Positions 7,501 through 9,458 of a DNA stretch of 9,458 bases are shown in pieces. Source of the DNA: an uncultured Clostridia bacterium. Its GTDB lineage: Bacteria; Bacillota; Clostridia; Oscillospirales; UMGS1783. A program made the translations under genes and the position numbers. The notes beneath the pieces were generated by a model. It was not told where the DNA came from. It saw only the letters and a list, made by a program, of their open reading frames with translations, and ran no database searches. The stretch lies in assembly GCA_937892635.1 (NCBI GenBank), contig CALBKB010000089.1, positions 1 through 9,458 on the forward strand, in the 5' to 3' direction. Every line of letters starts with the position of its first letter. Positions within the stretch are counted from its first letter, which is position 1.

Positions 7501-7716
7501 CATGGCATGAGATGCCACCTCGGCATTATGGGCATCTTCCTCTTGCAAGCGCTTTGCCCGCAACAGTTCTTCCGGGCTGAGCCGATCGGCATCCTGATCG
7601 GACACATCAAACGAAGGCTGTGCCGCCTCGGGCTTATCCTTCATGTTCATGCTTTCGTCCAGAAGTCTATTCAGTTCATTGAAATCAAATTCGGCAAAAT
7701 CAAAATCGTCTTTCAA
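4534..7716 (-). CDS. Class A penicillin-binding protein (PBP1A-like), bifunctional glycosyltransferase/transpeptidase
   Basis: A 1060-residue membrane-anchored enzyme that polymerises lipid II into glycan strands and cross-links them outside the membrane. Numbering is from the TTG start. Residues 1 to about 175 are an acidic cytoplasmic tail beginning with FDF repeats; one membrane helix spans about 177-203. The GT51 domain has catalytic Glu268 in EDERFWQHNG, GGSTITQQ (298-305) and the RKAQEILRAL block. The transpeptidase has Ser554 in SSIK, SLN (611-613) and KTGT (741-744), all intact. After it come two similar cysteine-pair units (Cys819/822/830 and Cys863/874), a CSC pair (854, 856), and a beta-rich domain (about 963-1046) with an acidic EEVK-repeat tail. 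It is longer than usual (about 700-900) because of both ends. TTG at 7716 fits the Shine-Dalgarno site; GTG at 7725 is the alternative. It is a tandem paralogue of the next PBP and has its own promoter. Confidence 0.95.
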   Translation of the reverse strand: MKDDFDFAEFDFNELNRLLDESMNMKDKPEAAQPSFDVSDQDADRLSPEELLRAKRLQEEDAHNAEVASHAMAALSEGDSLPYEQPKTTSPIDPLAIYEPDIPDAVKADPSMTPPAQNFDQIPVVDHTAPFSVPEPVKAVDEKPSMGDTVKVDAAVLKQHKKPEPQKKFPFFSHKKWLRIVGYAGSFVLGCIAVGIITFVALVNGYTDTHMDELFANRSLEYTTTLYAQNAETGEYEKMQELFINENRSWVNLEDIPEHAINALIAIEDERFWQHNGVDWKRFGGAVIGWVLGDDDYGGSTITQQLIKNLTKDNDRTWQRKAQEILRALYIERKYQKNDILEYYLNTVYFNYRAYGLGKATELYFDKKVPELTAAESAALIGIINMPALYEPYDHPEQNKYRKDLVLGKMRDLGFLSQEEYDQAMAQELAFNPNGKNMALTKTYSWFVDMVIEDVLEDLQKEKGYSKLAASNYLFSGGLRIYTTADMRVQKALEEAFATESYFPKDSDPDDDYQVATILMDYTNGHILGVIGGRGDKNSRDLNRATATRRQPGSSIKPLSVYLPALEKGAITEGTVVDDAPISVMNGGGYPQNANKYYYGKTTMYTAIRESLNASAAQVLLKLGMANSYNFLANDLNMTLVEGENGDQNLAALSMGAMTYGVYVKEMAAGYSAIASGGTYYQPMSYTKVETQSGQVILEKKEESKRVCSKESAWLMQDLLVDGVNNGLASGGSLSVPLAGKTGTSNFNYDKWYAGYTPYFSAALWVGFDDQQSLTAKGVPWNISQTTWKKIMQHVINKVGWSGGSLAARPASLVQETVCADCGMLADANCLIDVRGDRTMLAWFTPTTVPQASCSCHVPVYICDTSGQIAHDGCDAAHLASMIDVVREVAVDFPTTDAQFVYRPVPDGTPLALSGVVWGNLQKPDTFAGYSTSNGVNNHLCTAHTRTNDPKLYNPNEIYQPRSFTITMPEGGQGYFMSPAAGTTITLQEGDSFAFSIKVSPGYTLGGVWNGEEILTPSKQSGTQTKTYTYTIESVLKNYQLTIEVIEEVKEEIKEEVTPQ
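4548..4583 (-). repeat. Three 12-base repeats coding for the EEVK/EEIK tail of the PBP
   Basis: Three tandem copies of a 12-base unit (plus-strand forms cctcttccttga, tctcttccttaa and a weaker cctcttctatca) encode the acidic four-residue repeat EEVK-EEIK-EEV just before the C-terminus. Short in-frame repeats like this can grow or shrink by slippage without breaking the frame. Confidence 0.7.
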
Positions 7717-7722
7717 TTTTTT

Positions 7723-7731
7723 CACCTCTTT
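7723..7731 (-). promoter_or_regulatory. Ribosome binding site that favours a TTG start for the PBP
   Basis: The minus strand reads AAAGAGGTG, eight of nine bases matching the full Shine-Dalgarno AAGGAGGTG. It is followed by six A residues and TTG. The GTG inside this site (7725) is in frame but would be part of its own binding site with nothing suitable upstream, so TTG at 7716 is the better start. Confidence 0.65.
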
Positions 7732-7752
7732 GTCTTCGAATCAACTCATTTC

Positions 7753-7780
7753 ATTATACCATAAATCCTCACAATTTCAA
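7753..7780 (-). promoter_or_regulatory. Promoter of the complete class A PBP gene
   Basis: On the minus strand TTGAAA (7775-7780) is followed after 16 bases by a consensus TATAAT (7753-7758), preceded by TGG, an extended -10. The predicted transcript starts about 30 bases before the TTG start codon, leaving a short leader. It is a near-consensus housekeeping-type promoter, lying just after the terminator of the preceding PBP gene. Confidence 0.8.
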
Positions 7781-7802
7781 GCGTATCCTAAAAATAAAAC
7801 AG

Positions 7803-7828
7803 AAAACCGAGCCGTATGGCTCGGTTTT
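7803..7828 (-). terminator. Rho-independent terminator of the upstream PBP gene
   Basis: An 11-base perfect stem AAAACCGAGCC / GGCTCGGTTTT (arms 7803-7813 and 7818-7828) with a four-base loop lies nine bases after the stop codon of the partial PBP. In the minus direction the stem runs into a T-rich tract (TTTTCTGTTTTATTTTT); in the plus direction seven T residues follow, so it could stop transcription both ways. It separates the two PBP genes into different transcripts. Confidence 0.82.
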
Positions 7829-7837
7829 TTTATAAGA

Positions 7838-9458
7838 TTACGTTGCCGGCACGGGAGCTTGTTGCGCTTGCCCGGTAGCGCCTTGATCCTGTTGGATCGG
7901 ACGCGCATCCAGCGGCAGGCAGGTACAGACCTTAGTGGGAATGGTCTTGGGCGCAAACCAAGCATAAAAGACGCTCGAGGTGCCGTCATCCTTGATGCTG
8001 TTGGCGCCGGGGCGACGGCCGCAGCCACCGCACACACTCACGCGCACCAGATCTTCGGGGCGGGCGGGGAATTCGCCGTCCTTCCAGCCAACCTCATTGA
8101 CAACGTGCTGCATAACGTTGCGCCAAATGATCTTAGGCACCGAAACGGTGACTCCGGCATCGACCAAGTTGATCGGCTCATCATAGCCGACCCATACTCC
8201 GCCGACGAAATAAGGGGTATAGCCCATAAACCATTTGTCATGGTTATCGTCCGACGTGCCGGTCTTGGCAGCCAAAGGCACGGTGAGCCGACCGGGTGCG
8301 GCAAGACCGTAAGTGGCGCTGTCAACCAGCAGGTCGTGCATCAGCCAGGTACCCGTCTGGGAACAGACGCGTTCACCTTCCGTATTCTTTTCCACGAGGA
8401 CCTTGCCATCTACCGTTTCAATCTTTACATAGGAAATAGGCTCACGATAGATGCCGCCGGAAGCAATAACGCCGTAGCCGCCCACCATCTCACGCATGGT
8501 TACGCCGTACGCGAAGGCACCCATAGACAACGAGGCCATGTTGGCATCGCCGTCACTGGTTTCGGTGGGGGCCACCAATGTGGTGAAGTGCATCTTCTCG
8601 GTCATAAACCGATAGGAATTGTCAATGCCGTTAAGCAACAAAACCTTGGCGGCCGAAGCGTTAAGCGACTGACGCAAGGCGCCGAACATGGTGGTCGGGC
8701 CATAGAATTGACGGCTGTAATTCTGCGGATAGGGTTTTCCGTTAAGTTTGGTAACCCCTTCATCAATGACAACCGTGCCCTGCGTGATAGCGCCCGATTC
8801 GAGGGCAGGCAAATACACCGAGAGCGGCTTGACCGAGGAGCCGGGGTTGCGACGGGACATGGTGGCACGGTTGAGATCGCGGCTATACTGCTTTTCGCCG
8901 CGTCCACCCACGACACCCAAAATATAGCCGGTCTGCGGATCGGAAAGCATCGCTGCCGACTCATACTGTTTTTGAATATAGGCCTTAGGGAAGTTGGCCG
9001 TATCGGCAAAGGCTTCTTCCAACGCCGTTTGCACCCGCATATCGACGGTGGTGTAGATCTTCAAGCCGCCGCGATACAAGTAACTTTCGGCTTCGGCACG
9101 GGTGTAGCCGTAAGTTTGGCACAGATCGTCAATCACATCTTCGATGACCATGTCAACAAAGTAGGAATTAACCGATTCATAGGCCACTTGATATCCCTTT
9201 TCAACAAAGACCAATTCCTGCGCCATGGCCTGCTCATACTCCTCCTGATTGAGGAAACCGAGCTGGCGCATTTTGCCCAACACCGTATCCGTGCGCGTTT
9301 TGTTGTTTTCAAGGTGGCGATACGGCTCATAATAATCGGGCAGACGGATCAATCCCCCCAACGACGCACTTTCGCGGACGGTCAACTGGCTGACGCTCTT
9401 GCCGAAATACATTTGAGCGGCGCGTTCGATACCGTAGGTGCGGTAATTGAAGTAAACG
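7838..9458 (-). CDS. Class A penicillin-binding protein (PBP1A-like), C-terminal part, cut by window edge
   Basis: The frame is open to the right edge; an ATG at 9412 is internal, because upstream codons read VYFNYRTYGIERAAQ, matching VYFNYRAYGLGKATE in the GT51 domain of the neighbouring PBP. So the last 539 residues are seen: the end of the glycosyltransferase domain, the linker, the whole transpeptidase, and a short tail. Numbered from the 9412 ATG, the transpeptidase has SSVK (192-195), SLN (249-251) and KTGT (383-386), all intact, so it should be active on peptidoglycan peptides and bind beta-lactams. Close similarity along the whole shared length (for example IYTTVDMRVQTALEEAF against IYTTADMRVQKALEEAF) shows a tandem gene duplication. 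After the transpeptidase it keeps CGGC (461-464) and CTC (496-498), but the first cysteine pair's partner is Ser472, and it ends in a Gln/Ala/Pro-rich tail with no beta domain. The N-terminus and promoter lie outside the window. Confidence 0.95.
   Translation of the reverse strand, partial: VYFNYRTYGIERAAQMYFGKSVSQLTVRESASLGGLIRLPDYYEPYRHLENNKTRTDTVLGKMRQLGFLNQEEYEQAMAQELVFVEKGYQVAYESVNSYFVDMVIEDVIDDLCQTYGYTRAEAESYLYRGGLKIYTTVDMRVQTALEEAFADTANFPKAYIQKQYESAAMLSDPQTGYILGVVGGRGEKQYSRDLNRATMSRRNPGSSVKPLSVYLPALESGAITQGTVVIDEGVTKLNGKPYPQNYSRQFYGPTTMFGALRQSLNASAAKVLLLNGIDNSYRFMTEKMHFTTLVAPTETSDGDANMASLSMGAFAYGVTMREMVGGYGVIASGGIYREPISYVKIETVDGKVLVEKNTEGERVCSQTGTWLMHDLLVDSATYGLAAPGRLTVPLAAKTGTSDDNHDKWFMGYTPYFVGGVWVGYDEPINLVDAGVTVSVPKIIWRNVMQHVVNEVGWKDGEFPARPEDLVRVSVCGGCGRRPGANSIKDDGTSSVFYAWFAPKTIPTKVCTCLPLDARPIQQDQGATGQAQQAPVPAT

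Noticed and set aside
4534..9458. The two PBP genes as an assembly duplication
   Set aside because: The copies differ at many positions, have different tails and different flanking signals, so they are true paralogues rather than a duplicated assembly segment.
1..9458. CRISPR array, insertion sequence, toxin-antitoxin or defence genes
   Set aside because: I saw no regularly spaced repeats, transposase motifs or small paired genes on either strand; the window is filled by housekeeping genes.

Overview
All recognisable genes lie on the minus strand, so transcription runs from the right edge (9458) towards position 1. The layout, in transcription order, is: a class A penicillin-binding protein cut by the right edge (7838-9458) and its terminator; a promoter; a second complete class A penicillin-binding protein (4534-7716); a hairpin; tRNA-Arg(CCG) with two terminators in series; a promoter; and a tight gene string of ZIP metal transporter (3552-4304), D-2-hydroxyacid dehydrogenase (2600-3541), eukaryotic-type glycogen branching enzyme (620-2587) and the first 198 codons of a MurF-type ligase that runs off the left edge (1-595). 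No stretch longer than about 120 bases lacks a gene, and no plus-strand gene is supported.

The window seems to carry two genetic styles. From about 1100 to 9458 it looks like a Clostridia-type (Oscillospirales-like) Firmicute of roughly 50% GC. The signs are strong Shine-Dalgarno sequences, sigma-A-like promoters with extended -10 elements, an encoded tRNA CCA end, and PBP1A proteins of the Gram-positive clostridial kind. From 1 to about 1020 the DNA is much more AT-rich: I counted 40% GC over 1-600 and 35% over 601-1020, against 50% over 1021-1440. The ligase there has the signature of the Bacteroidota MurF-alanine racemase fusion and no Shine-Dalgarno sequence. The switch falls inside the branching enzyme gene, at its most conserved stretch. 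Either a real inter-phylum recombination or transfer happened there, or two genomes were joined during assembly. This is the main point to resolve. The taxonomic assignments come from remembered family features, not from a search.

Functionally, the right half is about building the cell wall: two tandem, related peptidoglycan polymerases/cross-linkers with different C-terminal tails. The left half is an apparent operon for metal uptake, 2-hydroxyacid/2-ketoacid redox and glycogen branching. The MurF ligase on the far side of the composition break also belongs to peptidoglycan synthesis, but its adjacency should not be trusted until the junction is verified.

I did not find an undescribed multi-gene system such as a defence island, CRISPR array or mobile element. 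The most unusual signals are the composition and style break, the duplicated cysteine-pair motif in the complete PBP, and the tRNA that sits in the PBP transcript's 3' region without a visible promoter of its own.
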